Made by a program: the position numbers and the translations under genes. 64,000 bases of DNA, from positions 1-64,000 of the forward strand of contig JAUNQI010000004.1 in assembly GCA_030536255.1 (NCBI GenBank). Reading direction: 5' to 3'. Source of the DNA: Eubacteriales bacterium. Its GTDB lineage: Bacteria > Bacillota > Clostridia > Oscillospirales > Oscillospiraceae. This document shows positions 45,204-54,514 of the stretch, one piece after another. The notes under the pieces were generated by a model. The model saw only the letters and a program-made list of their open reading frames with translations, was not told where the DNA came from and did no database searches. Each line of letters opens with the position of its first letter. The stretch's first letter is position 1.

Positions 45204-45527
45204 ATGGCAGTGAATGACGATGTAATCAGGTTTATGAATCTTTTTGAGTCTTCTCCTGAACTTCAGACAGAATATGCCGAAGCTGAGGCGAACTATCCGG
45301 GGAGTCTGGAGATTCGTGAAACTGTAGTTGAAGAAGTGCTGATCCCTTTTGCAGATAATCTTGGCTTTCATTTTTCTCTGACGGATTTGAGAAAATATGA
45401 GACGAGACAGTATCTTTGCAGTCACCGTGACATAGAGCAGGATCCGGATGAACCGGATGACGATTCTCACTACTGGCTTCTTGAGCACGGCTGGACGAAT
45501 GATGAATCTGTGTTTCGTGATAGTTGA
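45204..45527 (+). CDS. Small acidic protein with Nif11-like domain
   Basis: This 107-residue protein has a first half that resembles the Nif11 helix-turn region: VIRFMNLFESSPELQTEYAE, then VLIPFADNLGFHFSLTDL. Nif11-type domains serve as leaders of ribosomally made peptides or occur alone. Here the C-terminal part (SHRDIEQDPDEPDDDSHYW and onward) is very acidic, has one Cys and lacks a Gly-Gly cleavage site, so a peptide-precursor role is doubtful. It is co-oriented with and 13 bases after the zinc-ribbon gene. A terminator follows. Confidence 0.6.
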   Translation: MAVNDDVIRFMNLFESSPELQTEYAEAEANYPGSLEIRETVVEEVLIPFADNLGFHFSLTDLRKYETRQYLCSHRDIEQDPDEPDDDSHYWLLEHGWTNDESVFRDS

Positions 45528-45557
45528 GAGATTCGGGATAACGCTTGATAGTATAAA

Positions 45558-45600
45558 GAATAGCGGATCGTTTCATTGAGAACGATTCGCTATTCTTTTA
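45558..45600. terminator. Terminator between the Nif11-like gene and the opposing small gene
   Basis: GAATAGCGGATCGTT pairs with AACGATTCGCTATTC with one G-T, around TCATTGAG, followed by TTTTA. A-rich sequence on the other side allows bidirectional use. Confidence 0.8.
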
Positions 45601-45611
45601 CACGGTGAAAA

Positions 45612-45947
45612 TTATTGCTGCTCTTCCGTCTTATCTCCGGAGTTGGTCTCATCTTTCCCCAAAGCCCCTTTAATCATAGAAGGGATACTTTGCGCATAGT
45701 AGGGAATAAAACCGAAAAAATCCTTTGTTGTTCTGGCTACACTTTTTATTTTATCCATTTTCGGACTGTCAAGCAGATCTTCAATCTGCTTTTTCTTTTC
45801 GTCAAGTGCAAGCTTATCAATAACATCATGGGCCTTTGTTAATGCGACACCCATGTCTGCTTCCTTAAGTTTTTCTCCTGCATTAACCAGTGCATCACCG
45901 GCAGCAGATGATACCTTCTTTAAAACAGCGGGATCAAATTTCATCAT
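45612..45947 (-). CDS. Small helical protein of unknown function
   Basis: No family was recognised for this 111-residue protein. It is almost entirely predicted helix with many Lys, Asp, Glu and Ala (KVSSAAGDALVNAGEKLKEA, KAHDVIDKLALDEKKKQ). A short amphipathic or hydrophobic stretch (FFGFIPYYAQSIPSMIKGAL) could touch the membrane. AAGGAGG precedes two tandem ATGs, and either 45947 or 45944 may be used. It is monocistronic and convergent with the Nif11-like gene. Confidence 0.72.
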   Translation of the reverse strand: MMKFDPAVLKKVSSAAGDALVNAGEKLKEADMGVALTKAHDVIDKLALDEKKKQIEDLLDSPKMDKIKSVARTTKDFFGFIPYYAQSIPSMIKGALGKDETNSGDKTEEQQ

Positions 45948-46064
45948 ATATCCTCCTTGAAATATAATAGTAAAATAACGAAATCTATATTACAATATCA
46001 TTGGATAAAAAGAAAGAAAAACAGTATTAAAAAATGTTTTATGAAGGATGAAAGGTTCAGATTG

Positions 46065-46093
46065 TTGTGATACTGGCGGAGGTATGCTATACT
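46065..46093 (+). promoter_or_regulatory. Promoter of the 2-hydroxyacid dehydrogenase gene
   Basis: TTGTGA (46065-46070) and TATACT (46088-46093) with 17-base spacing. Since this lies inside the longest open frame (which begins at 46067), it supports the downstream start at 46220 and a 5' leader of about 120 bases. No riboswitch class was recognised in that leader. Confidence 0.6.
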
Positions 46094-46219
46094 TACCGCA
46101 AGCCAAATAATATTTCAATATTACAGGATGCCATTCGTATATTATTTCGGAAAATGAAGCGACAGTGTTATGAAGTTAATGATAATACATTTATGAAAAG
46201 AGAAGGGAGACATAGTTCT

Positions 46220-47182
46220 ATGAAAATTGTACTTCTTGACGGTTATACTGAAAATCCGGGAGATCTTAGCTGGGATCAGATAAGCAGCTTGGGAGAACTT
46301 ACCGTTTATGACAGAACGCCGAATGATGAGGATGAGGTAATAAAGCTGATCGGCGATGCTGAAATCGTAATTACCAATAAATGCTGTATCTCTAAAAAAA
46401 TAATTGATGCCTGCAGCAGTATGAAGTATATTGCTGTTTTGGCAACAGGCTATAATATCGTTGATTATCAGTATGCGGCAGAAAAAGGAATCCCGGTTTC
46501 AAACGTCCCGGCATATGGGACAGCTTCTGTCGGTCAGTTCGCTATAGCGCTCCTTCTTGAAATCTGCCATCATGTTGCGCATCATTCCGATGCGGTACAT
46601 AACGGTGCGTGGGAAAACTGTCCGGACTGGTGTTTTTGGGATTATCCTCTGATTGAGCTTGCAGGGAAAACAATGGGAATAATCGGCTTCGGAAGGATCG
46701 GACAGACTACCGGGCAGATCGCAAAGGCAATGGGAATGAATATTCTTGCTGCCGGAAGCAGAGAAACGGAAGAAGGACGCAAAATAGCAGAATATACTGA
46801 TCTGGATACTCTTCTTGCTGCTTCTGATGTAATTGCGCTTCATTGTCCTCTGTTCCCCGAAACTGCCGGAATAATTAACCGGGAAACAATATCAAAGATG
46901 AAAGACGGCGTAATAATTATCAACAACAGCCGAGGACAACTCATCGTCGAACAGGATCTTGCGGATGCTTTGAATTCCGGAAAAGTCTATGCGGCAGGAC
47001 TGGATGTCCTTTCCTCAGAGCCAGTAAAAGGAGATAATCCTCTTCTGAAAGCAAAGAACTGCATTATTACTCCGCACATCAGTTGGGCTCCCAAAGAGAG
47101 CAGACAGCGGATCCTGGATTGCACAGAGGCGAACCTCAGGGCATTTCTGGAAGGTTCGCCGATTAATGTTGTTAATTTCTGA
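46220..47182 (+). CDS. D-isomer-specific 2-hydroxyacid dehydrogenase (glycerate/hydroxypyruvate-type)
   Basis: This 320-residue NAD-dependent enzyme interconverts a 2-oxoacid and a D-2-hydroxyacid. It has the NAD motif [20 protein letters not shown], catalytic Arg/Glu/His regions ([37 protein letters not shown]) and normal family length. The ATG at 46220 is preferred: it follows AGAAGGGAG, the family homology starts there (MKIVLLDG), and a promoter overlaps the longer frame. It is convergent with the UPF0210 gene, overlapping its 3' end by 11 bases. Confidence 0.9.
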   Translation: MKIVLLDGYTENPGDLSWDQISSLGELTVYDRTPNDEDEVIKLIGDAEIVITNKCCISKKIIDACSSMKYIAVLATGYNIVDYQYAAEKGIPVSNVPAYGTASVGQFAIALLLEICHHVAHHSDAVHNGAWENCPDWCFWDYPLIELAGKTMGIIGFGRIGQTTGQIAKAMGMNILAAGSRETEEGRKIAEYTDLDTLLAASDVIALHCPLFPETAGIINRETISKMKDGVIIINNSRGQLIVEQDLADALNSGKVYAAGLDVLSSEPVKGDNPLLKAKNCIITPHISWAPKESRQRILDCTEANLRAFLEGSPINVVNF

Positions 47183-48530
47183 GGCTGTGCACAGGGGCGG
47201 GAATTCTCCCGCCTCTTTCAATAAAGGATTTTGAGGACTCCCTGTGAACCGGCATGACCGGGGCTGTCCCGAGTAAGCCGCCGATTTCAATCGTATCTCC
47301 AACCTGCTTTCCGATAGCCGGAAGGAGTCTGACGGCGGTGGTTTTATTATTAATCATGCCGATTGCTGCCTCATCGGCGATAATTGCAGATATGGTTTCT
47401 GCAGGCGTATCTCCAGGTACAGCAATCATATCAAGTCCGACGGAGCATACACATGTCATGGCTTCGAGCTTGTCTATCGTCAGTACTCCGCTGTTAGCGG
47501 CGGATATCATTCCCTCATCCTCGGACACTGGGATAAAGGCGCCGGAAAGCCCGCCGACGGATGAGCTTGCCATGATTCCGCCTTTTTTAACGGCATCATT
47601 CAGCATTGCCAAAGCAGCCGTGGTTCCATGGGTTCCGCAGGTTTCAAGGCCCAACTCTTCCAGTATTCTTGCAACAGAGTCTCCGACAGCCGGTGTAGGA
47701 GCAAGAGAAAGATCAACAATTCCAAACTCGGCATTCAGTCGTTTGGAGGCTTCCTTAGCGACAAGCTGACCCATTCTGGTTACTCTGAATGCGGTCTTTT
47801 TTATTGTTTCGGCGACTACATCAAGCGGCTCACCTTTTACCCGTTGAAGCGCGTGATGGACGACTCCGGGACCGGAAACACCTACATTGATAACGCGCTC
47901 CGCCTCTCCAACCCCGTGGAAAGCTCCTGCCATAAAAGGATTGTCTTCTACGGCGTTACAGAATATTACAAGCTTGGCACAGCCGAATTTGTTGTTTTTA
48001 TACGATATTTCTGCAGTTTTTTTGATTACTCCTCCGAGCATTGCCACTGCGTCCATATCGATTCCTGCCTTCGTAGAACCGACATTGACAGAGGAACAGA
48101 CGATATCCGTTTCGGAAAGTGCCTCCGGAATAGAATTAATGAGTTTGATATCGGATTCCGTCATTCCTTTTTGAACAAGAGCGGAGAACCCGCCGATAAA
48201 GTCGACACCGCATTGCTTAGCGGCACGATCCAGAGTTCTCGCAAACTCAACGTAATTGTGACAGACAGAGGCTGCTGCTACGAGAGAAATCGGAGTTACG
48301 GAGATCCGCTTGTTAACGATAGGAATTCCAAATTCTGTTTCGATATTTTCTACAGTTGAAACAAGATTTTCAGCGCTTCGACAGATCTTGTCATAGATCT
48401 TTCCGCAGGCTTTATCTGCATTTTCATCACAGCACGGAAGAAGTGAGATCCCCATCGTTACGGTTCTCACGTCCAGATGCTGCTGCTCTATCATTTCAAT
48501 GGTTGACAGGATATCATTCTGTGTAAGCAT
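47172..48530 (-). CDS. UPF0210/PFL-family protein
   Basis: This 452-residue protein belongs to the DUF711/UPF0210 family, which is related to glycyl-radical-type folds but lacks the radical site. Characteristic stretches are [33 protein letters not shown] and [17 protein letters not shown]. The pairing with a small ACT-domain gene, as here, is conserved in Firmicutes and Archaea, but the biochemical role is not established. The start follows TAGGAG. The upstream ACT gene stops 10 bases before it, so the two are one transcription unit. Confidence 0.9.
   Translation of the reverse strand: MLTQNDILSTIEMIEQQHLDVRTVTMGISLLPCCDENADKACGKIYDKICRSAENLVSTVENIETEFGIPIVNKRISVTPISLVAAASVCHNYVEFARTLDRAAKQCGVDFIGGFSALVQKGMTESDIKLINSIPEALSETDIVCSSVNVGSTKAGIDMDAVAMLGGVIKKTAEISYKNNKFGCAKLVIFCNAVEDNPFMAGAFHGVGEAERVINVGVSGPGVVHHALQRVKGEPLDVVAETIKKTAFRVTRMGQLVAKEASKRLNAEFGIVDLSLAPTPAVGDSVARILEELGLETCGTHGTTAALAMLNDAVKKGGIMASSSVGGLSGAFIPVSEDEGMISAANSGVLTIDKLEAMTCVCSVGLDMIAVPGDTPAETISAIIADEAAIGMINNKTTAVRLLPAIGKQVGDTIEIGGLLGTAPVMPVHRESSKSFIERGGRIPAPVHSLRN
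47194..47218 (+). terminator. Terminator of the 2-hydroxyacid dehydrogenase gene
   Basis: GGGGCGGGA (47194-47202) pairs with TCCCGCCTC (47207-47215) around ATTC, followed by TTT. It lies within the 3' coding end of the opposing UPF0210 gene. Confidence 0.6.
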
Positions 48531-48539
48531 ACCGTTCTC

Positions 48540-48809
48540 CTATATGCTGTGCATGGATTCAAAAATTTCCGTGCGCTGTATTTTGATAGATAGTTCAATT
48601 TCTCTGCCGAGCTCATTCAATGCATCTTTGACCTCTTCAAAGCTTGATTTGCTGGCAGCAAGATCAACGAGCATAACCATTGTGAAATTTCCCTGCATGA
48701 TTGTCTGGGAAAGATCAAGAACATTGACGTCCAAAGCGGCAAGCTTTGTTGTCACTTTTGCGATAATACCGACTTTATCTTTCCCGATAACAGTAACAAT
48801 TGCATTCAT
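48540..48809 (-). CDS. ACT-domain protein (UPF0237)
   Basis: This 89-residue single ACT domain begins MNAIVTVIGKDKVGIIAKVT and continues with ALDVNVLDLSQTIMQGNFTM, the standard beta-alpha-beta-beta-alpha-beta pattern of small-molecule (often amino-acid) sensors. GGAG lies upstream. It is encoded directly before the UPF0210 gene and probably regulates or binds that partner. The ligand is unknown. Confidence 0.92.
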   Translation of the reverse strand: MNAIVTVIGKDKVGIIAKVTTKLAALDVNVLDLSQTIMQGNFTMVMLVDLAASKSSFEEVKDALNELGREIELSIKIQRTEIFESMHSI

Positions 48810-48920
48810 ATTTGTGTTCTCCGTATATCCAGATTTGCTTATGATTATTTAAAAGTATAGCATAAATATCCGGTAATTACTATACTGAAAACGCTGTGTT
48901 TAATACGCATCAGAGTCGGA

Positions 48921-48993
48921 AAAAGCAGGACAGATGCGAAATAGCATTTGCCCTGCTTTTTTGCAGCTCTGCTCCATTTCTGAAGCAGAGCTG
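48921..48993 (-). terminator. Double hairpin terminating the ABC importer transcript
   Basis: On the minus strand a 10-bp hairpin (CAGCTCTGCT / AGCAGAGCTG, 48964-48993) is followed by a longer one with arms 48921-48937 and 48944-48960. The second runs into TTTTTCC. They lie between the substrate-binding protein gene and the ACT gene. Confidence 0.8.
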
Positions 48994-49029
48994 GTATTAT
49001 ATTGTTTTAAAACTTACAGGAAGAGAAAA

Positions 49030-50088
49030 TCAGCCTGCATACTGAGCCCAGTGCTCTGCCCACTTCTCAAGGAGAGCTTCCTTCTGAGAACCGAGCCAAT
49101 CCCAGTCGATTTCGACAAGGCCGAGTTCTTCATCGGAGGGGTAGTTACCATACTTGATTCCGGTGTTGACGCCGCGTGCGCAGTTGTCAACGGAACGTGC
49201 GAGCTGGTAATCAGCAGATGCACAGAAGTCGAGGAATGCTGCCGCTGCTTCGGGATGCGGGCAGTCCTTAACCATTGCAGCTGCGGATGCGCAAGCCGTA
49301 TTGCCTTCTTCGGGGTAGATCAGCGTGATATTGTCTGCGCCGTTGAGCTCGATCTGCATCTGAATGATGTTTTCATAGCTGAGGCCGACTGCATATTCAC
49401 CGTTGATAACACTCTTGAAGACCTGAGAGGAGGAGGTGGTGATTACGCCATCACAGTTCTGAATGAGCTGATCAATGAAATCCCAGGACTTGTCGTCAGC
49501 GATTTCATCGCCCATCAGAGCGAGCATGGTGTGGAACTCACGGTAACCGGAGGACGTTGCGGAAGGATCTGCGAGGATGATCTTGCCCTTGAGTTCAGGC
49601 TGAAGAAGGTCTGCGTAACCCTTGACTTCAATACCGAGCTCATCAAGAAGATCATTGTTGCCGACAAGTGCCATATACTGAATGTCAAAGAAGTTGTAAT
49701 AGCCGTTCGGGTCGAGTCTGTTCAGCTCGTCAGCGATCGTCGGGGTGTACTTATCGAGAACGTCGTAGTAAGTGGAGCCGTCGGATTCAAAAAGACCGCC
49801 GAAAATTACGTCTGCATACGGATTGTTAACTTCACCGCGAGCACGTGCGATGAGCTTACCGACAGAATCGCTTACCCATTCAATTGTGCAGTTGGGGTAG
49901 TACTTGTACCAAATCGCTTCAACAGTTGCCTGCTGGGGGTCATCGAGAGTGGAGTATGCAACGATAGTATCACCGATGCTGTCCGGATCATCACGAACCC
50001 AGGAGGGCTTCTCTTCGTCTGCGAAAGATACTACGGCAATGGAAAGAACTATTGCCAGACAGAGAATGATGCTCAGAAACTTTTTCAT
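49030..50088 (-). CDS. ABC transporter substrate-binding protein (Fbp/Afu-type)
   Basis: This 352-residue exported binding protein has a signal peptide MKKFLSIILCLAIVLSIAV ending near SFA-DEE, with no lipobox cysteine. The mature part is a family-1-like solute-binding fold (TIVAYSTLDDPQQATVEA, VIFGGLFESDG, GYREFHTMLALMGD). The usual paired tyrosines that bind iron in FbpA are not seen near the expected C-terminal position. Phosphorylated compounds (2-aminoethylphosphonate or sugar phosphates, as in AfuA) are therefore better candidates than Fe(III). That is inference, supported by the upstream sugar-phosphate genes. Confidence 0.85.
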   Translation of the reverse strand: MKKFLSIILCLAIVLSIAVVSFADEEKPSWVRDDPDSIGDTIVAYSTLDDPQQATVEAIWYKYYPNCTIEWVSDSVGKLIARARGEVNNPYADVIFGGLFESDGSTYYDVLDKYTPTIADELNRLDPNGYYNFFDIQYMALVGNNDLLDELGIEVKGYADLLQPELKGKIILADPSATSSGYREFHTMLALMGDEIADDKSWDFIDQLIQNCDGVITTSSSQVFKSVINGEYAVGLSYENIIQMQIELNGADNITLIYPEEGNTACASAAAMVKDCPHPEAAAAFLDFCASADYQLARSVDNCARGVNTGIKYGNYPSDEELGLVEIDWDWLGSQKEALLEKWAEHWAQYAG

Positions 50089-50160
50089 GAAAGCTTCCTC
50101 CTTAAGAAAAATATATTTGCCAAAGCCCGTTCCCGGGCAGATAGCCTGAAAGAATGAATA

Positions 50161-51813
50161 CTATACGGACATGCGCTCTGATCCGTGAGTTGCTCTGAGG
50201 TAGATTACAAGACATACCACGGTGACAAGCGTCGTTACGGTAGCAAATGCGGATGCGGTGCCGTAGGATCCGAGAGAAATTGCCTGATAGGTTCCAATCG
50301 TGAGAGTAATTGTGCGATTGTTGAAGAGGAAGATCGTCCCGGAAACTTCGGTAACAATGGATACAAAGCTAAGAATCGCTCCGGAAATGATTCCGCTTGA
50401 CATTTGCGGGATGGTAATGGCGATAAACGTCTTCAGTTTTCCTGCACCGAGAGATATGGCGGCTTCTTCCGTAGAGATTGGAATCTGCATCATGGTTGCT
50501 GTAGCAGATCGGCTCGTATATGGCATTCGTCGGATTGCAAGGGCAATGATCATAATAAGTGTCGAACCGGTGAGAACAAAGGGCTTATCGTTAAATGAAA
50601 CGATAAGAGATATTCCGATAACTGCGCCGGGCATAATATACGGAAGCATCGAAATGGTATCTATCGTATTGTTCAGGGCATTGGGACGTCTGACAACAAG
50701 ATATGCGATCAGAACAGCAATAATGATAATGACTGCGAGTGCAATCAATGAGATAACGATAGAATTCTTTGTTGCCCTGCCGAGGAGCTTACGAATGGCA
50801 TTCTTGTAATTGGAGAAGGAATAAGTGCTTTGAACGACCTGACCTTTATAGTCGCGGAAGCTGTCTACAACGATATAAAGCTGCGGAAGCATTGCAATTG
50901 CGATAAGAAAGTAGCAGTAAAAATGCATCAAAAATCCACTGAAACCATGAGGCTTTTTCTTCTGGATGGGATGGAGAGAATTGATAGAAAATTTAAAGCG
51001 GTTGGAAGCAAACTTTTGAAGCAGGAAAATGACCCCCGTAAGGATGATGGCCAATACGCTGACTGCTGAAGCAAAGTTGTAGTCAGCTCCGGCGTCGCCA
51101 AGGAAAGAGTCATAAATCAGAACCGGGAAAGTCTTGTAGCCTTCACCGATGATGGCCGGTGTACCGAAGTCTGCAAACGCTCTCATGAAAACAATAAGAG
51201 CTGCGGCCAGAATCGTCGGCATCGTAAGACCGAGAAGAACCTTGAAAAATCTCTTTACGCCGGTACAGCCGAGGTTTGCGGAAGCCTCCAGCAAGCTGTT
51301 ATCAATATCCTGGAATGCACCGTTCATATAGATCATTACCAGCGGGAAAAGTTTCAGTGACTGAACAAGCAGGATCCCGTTAAAGCCGTAGATGCTGCCG
51401 AGTTTGATACCGAAGGCAGTTTTGATAAATTTGGTGATAACTCCGTTTCTTCCAAGAAGCATGATCCAGGAATAAGCGCCAATAAAAGGTGCACTCATCG
51501 TACAAAGCAGCGCCAGGACAAAAAGGATCCTGCGTCCCTTCAGTTCATAGAAAGTGAAGAAATAAGAAAAAGGAACACCGAGCAGAAGACAGATGATCAT
51601 AACAGCAGAGCTCACCTTAAAGCTGTTCATGATCGTATTGGTATAGTAGCTTTTGGAAAAGAATTTAATAAATGCTTTCAGCGTGAAACCGTCTTTTTCC
51701 GTGTAAAAGGCTTCCCACATAAGACGGATACACGGATAGATAAAGAATACAAGAAACAGCAGTAAGAGAGCAATGGAGATCCATGTCCAGACTTCATTTT
51801 TTTTGTTCTTCAT
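50161..51813 (-). CDS. ABC transporter permease, fused two-domain (FbpB/AfuB-type)
   Basis: This 550-residue inner-membrane permease has twelve or so hydrophobic segments forming two homologous halves. Each half has an EAA-type coupling loop: EASANLGCTGVKRFFKVLLG in the first and EEAAISLGAGKLKTFIAITI in the second. This duplicated layout is typical of the iron, phosphonate and hexose-phosphate importer family. The stop of the ATPase gene lies 6 bases upstream of its start, and the binding-protein gene follows, so the order is ATPase, permease, binding protein. Confidence 0.9.
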   Translation of the reverse strand: MKNKKNEVWTWISIALLLLFLVFFIYPCIRLMWEAFYTEKDGFTLKAFIKFFSKSYYTNTIMNSFKVSSAVMIICLLLGVPFSYFFTFYELKGRRILFVLALLCTMSAPFIGAYSWIMLLGRNGVITKFIKTAFGIKLGSIYGFNGILLVQSLKLFPLVMIYMNGAFQDIDNSLLEASANLGCTGVKRFFKVLLGLTMPTILAAALIVFMRAFADFGTPAIIGEGYKTFPVLIYDSFLGDAGADYNFASAVSVLAIILTGVIFLLQKFASNRFKFSINSLHPIQKKKPHGFSGFLMHFYCYFLIAIAMLPQLYIVVDSFRDYKGQVVQSTYSFSNYKNAIRKLLGRATKNSIVISLIALAVIIIIAVLIAYLVVRRPNALNNTIDTISMLPYIMPGAVIGISLIVSFNDKPFVLTGSTLIMIIALAIRRMPYTSRSATATMMQIPISTEEAAISLGAGKLKTFIAITIPQMSSGIISGAILSFVSIVTEVSGTIFLFNNRTITLTIGTYQAISLGSYGTASAFATVTTLVTVVCLVIYLRATHGSERMSV

Positions 51814-51819
51814 ATCTGC

Positions 51820-52947
51820 TCACCCCTGAACGTCTTCCAGCTGATTGCGAATACCTGTCATGAGACTCTTGCTGTCTTCTTTGCTGAAAATATTGAACTT
51901 ATCCGTATTCACAGTGAGAACGATATCTGTCCCCGGATCAAGAATCGAATCGATCTGGCTTTCCTGAATAACCTCCGCCTGTTCCCCGGTTTCGAGTGTG
52001 ACAAAATAGTGAGTATTCAGACCAAGGAAAACGCTGTCATCGATTTTGGCGCTGATACCTTTAACGCCTTCTTCCAGTTTATGAATATGAAGCTCTTCCG
52101 GTCTGGCGGAAATACAGACCTCGCTTTCTTTGGCTTTGGCAGGATCTACTGTTCCCATAATCACTTCGTAGCCATTCCCGAAAATAACGGCCCATTCATC
52201 TTCCCGTTTTTCCAGCTTTCCGGAAAGAACATTACTTTTTCCGATAAAGGTGGCGACGAAGAGATTTGCAGGACGCTGATAAATATCCTTCGGCTGTCCG
52301 ATATGCTGGATCACGCCGGCATTCATGACGGCAATGCGGTCAGATATTGCCATGGCCTCTTCCTGGTCATGCGTAACATAGACTGTTGTTATTCCGACGT
52401 CGCGCTGAATTCCCTTGATGACAGTACGCATTTCCACACGCAGCTTCGCATCGAGGTTTGACAGAGGCTCATCCATAAGCAGAACATCAGGAGAAATAAC
52501 AAGAGCTCTTGCGAGAGCTACTCGCTGCTGCTGACCGCCTGAGAGCCTGTCAGGCATACGATCGGCATATTCGTCGATTTTTGTCAGTTTCAGAAATTTA
52601 TCCGTCTGTTCTTTGATTTTTTCTTTGGGGAACGGCCGGTTTTTCAGACCGAACTCAACGTTTTTCCGGACACTCAGGTGCGGAAATATCGCATAGTTCT
52701 GAAATACCATGCCGATATTGCGCTTTCCCGGATCAATATCATTGATGCGTTTATCGTCAAAATAAAAATCTCCGCCTTCAATTGAATTGAATCCTGCTAT
52801 CATGCGCAGAAGCGTAGTTTTTCCGCATCCGGACGGTCCCAGGAGCGTGAAAAGCTCTCCGTTTCTGATATCTACAGAAAGATCAGGAATTACTGTGTTA
52901 TCCTGATACTTTTTCACCGCATGGGTAATGTGTATGCCGACGCTCAT
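51820..52947 (-). CDS. ABC transporter ATP-binding protein (FbpC/PotA-type)
   Basis: This 375-residue ATPase has Walker A (LLGPSGCGKTTLLRMIAGF), signature RLSGGQQQRVALARALV, Walker B VLLMDEPLSNLD and the switch histidine in VYVTHDQEEAM. A C-terminal TOBE-type regulatory domain begins about residue 245. The start at 52947 is preferred since GGAGG lies 9 bases upstream; the longer frame adds 26 unlikely residues. First gene of the importer unit, separated from the G1P dehydrogenase gene by a strong terminator. Confidence 0.93.
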   Translation of the reverse strand: MSVGIHITHAVKKYQDNTVIPDLSVDIRNGELFTLLGPSGCGKTTLLRMIAGFNSIEGGDFYFDDKRINDIDPGKRNIGMVFQNYAIFPHLSVRKNVEFGLKNRPFPKEKIKEQTDKFLKLTKIDEYADRMPDRLSGGQQQRVALARALVISPDVLLMDEPLSNLDAKLRVEMRTVIKGIQRDVGITTVYVTHDQEEAMAISDRIAVMNAGVIQHIGQPKDIYQRPANLFVATFIGKSNVLSGKLEKREDEWAVIFGNGYEVIMGTVDPAKAKESEVCISARPEELHIHKLEEGVKGISAKIDDSVFLGLNTHYFVTLETGEQAEVIQESQIDSILDPGTDIVLTVNTDKFNIFSKEDSKSLMTGIRNQLEDVQG

Positions 52948-53068
52948 GGTATGCCTCCGTTTGCTGAAATAGTATTGTGTTAGAGAATAATATTTATAAT
53001 AACATAAAACAGGAGCGGAATTCAAGCAATTTGTTCAACTTTAACAAAACTATGCCTTCTGAATAAAA

Positions 53069-53117
53069 AAAACGGGAAGGTATTTGTTGAGTATTCTTCC
53101 AAATACCTTCCCGTTTT
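53069..53117 (-). terminator. Strong terminator after the glycerol-1-phosphate dehydrogenase gene
   Basis: An 18-bp perfect stem AAAACGGGAAGGTATTTG / CAAATACCTTCCCGTTTT with a 13-base loop is followed on the minus strand by eight T. It separates the SIS-G1PDH pair from the ABC importer genes. Confidence 0.93.
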
Positions 53118-53135
53118 GTAATAAATGTGTGTGTT

Positions 53136-54500
53136 TTATAAGCGGTTCTGCTCCTGCAGACCGGCTATAATCGAGTCGGCAAGCTCCTCCAGAATGCCGA
53201 GATCCCATGCCAGCTGGTAAACGGTATATCTGGCGCGCGTCTCTTTACAGTAAAGATAAGTGTCTTTGAGAAGCTCCGGAGTGATTCCTATATCCTTCGG
53301 GTCACACGGGCTTCCGATATCCGCAAGAAGATCCCTCAGCCATTCCGAAGAGGCAACGCTGTTCAGAAGCGCAAGCACGTCCTCCCATTTTTGCTCGATT
53401 CTGTCAATCCTCTTCAAACGGCCTTCGGCGGTATTCTTTCCCGAAGACTCTTCCAGGCTGATGATTGCGTCCGCCGCGTTCCCGTATGCTCTGCGGATCT
53501 CAGCTTTCCAGGTCTCCGCATTGTAGGATACCGCCAGCTTTCTGGCCCGGTCAAAATCGATCTTCCGGCCACGAAGCTCCTCAATCAGCCGGAGCGCCAG
53601 AACTGTTCCGACACCGGCCTGCTCTCCGTGCATAGCAAAAGGCTTGCCTCTCTGCTCTCCGACTACCTCCCAGTAGTGCGACATATGATGCTCCGCACCG
53701 GAGATCGGTCTGGAATTTCCGTAAAGGCTGATGGAAGCTCCGGTAAGAAGCAGCGCATTAAAAACATCTCCGATTGCTTCCGGATCTCTGTCCTTCAGCT
53801 TTCCTGCCTTACTGACGATATCGTTCACATAGGATGTTACCAGCTCATCGATTTTCCCACAGTAATGGGCATCATTGACAAGGACATCGAGGCGCCAGTC
53901 ATTCAGGGCATTCAGCTTTGCAATCAGATCGTCAAATCCGGCAATCGTCATTCTGTATGGAGCTCCTGCAAGAATATCCGTATCGCCGATAATAACTTCT
54001 GTGCTGTGAGCGGGCATGGTGGCTTTCAGGTTGTTTACGTTCATAATTCCGACAGACGCGGAAAAACCGTCCATCGGTGCTCCGGTGCAGACAGTAAAGC
54101 ACGGACGGGAGAGCTTGAAGCTTGCATATCTCAGCATATCGCTGATAGACCCCGTGCCGCAGCCGATCATCAGATCACAGTCATCAGGCATGTTGATAAC
54201 GATCTCGCCGAGGGTTGCTTCGTCAAATCCAAGATGCTTCAGAATCAGAACATTAGTTTGAAATCCAGCTTCCTCCAGAAGCTGAGCGCATTTTTTTCCG
54301 GCAATTTCGTACGTGATTTTATCACAAATAATATATGGTCTGTGATAACCATAATCCCGAACGTAGCCCGGAAGAGAGAAAAGAGCTCCTCTTTCCGTCT
54401 TGACCGCTTTTACAGGGGCATAATGTGTCTGTCCGCAGTCACATTCCAGTTCAACGTTTAAGTATTTTTCAACGGCCTGGGGTTTGTCATACATTTTCAT
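53136..54500 (-). CDS. sn-glycerol-1-phosphate dehydrogenase-like protein (AraM/EgsA family)
   Basis: This 454-residue iron- or Zn/Ni-type alcohol dehydrogenase reduces DHAP to sn-glycerol-1-phosphate in known relatives. NAD-binding GCGTGSISDMLRYASFKL and the metal-ligand histidines in SGAEHHMSHYWEV and AMHGEQAGVGTVLAL are clear. GGAGG lies upstream of the ATG. It follows the SIS gene by 14 bases. In Bacillus AraM supplies G1P for archaeal-type lipids (heptaprenylglyceryl phosphate); a sugar-phosphate role is also possible in this context. Confidence 0.88.
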   Translation of the reverse strand: MKMYDKPQAVEKYLNVELECDCGQTHYAPVKAVKTERGALFSLPGYVRDYGYHRPYIICDKITYEIAGKKCAQLLEEAGFQTNVLILKHLGFDEATLGEIVINMPDDCDLMIGCGTGSISDMLRYASFKLSRPCFTVCTGAPMDGFSASVGIMNVNNLKATMPAHSTEVIIGDTDILAGAPYRMTIAGFDDLIAKLNALNDWRLDVLVNDAHYCGKIDELVTSYVNDIVSKAGKLKDRDPEAIGDVFNALLLTGASISLYGNSRPISGAEHHMSHYWEVVGEQRGKPFAMHGEQAGVGTVLALRLIEELRGRKIDFDRARKLAVSYNAETWKAEIRRAYGNAADAIISLEESSGKNTAEGRLKRIDRIEQKWEDVLALLNSVASSEWLRDLLADIGSPCDPKDIGITPELLKDTYLYCKETRARYTVYQLAWDLGILEELADSIIAGLQEQNRL

Positions 54501-54514
54501 GGTTGGTTCCTCCG

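Noticed and set aside
46067..46219. N-terminal extension of the 2-hydroxyacid dehydrogenase
   Set aside because: The extension covers a well-spaced promoter and leader, shows no family similarity, and the ATG at 46220 has a ribosome site and begins the conserved fold.
48934..50157. A 407-codon plus-strand frame across the ABC binding-protein gene
   Set aside because: It is antisense to a clear exported solute-binding protein with a signal peptide and ribosome site. The translation resembles no family.
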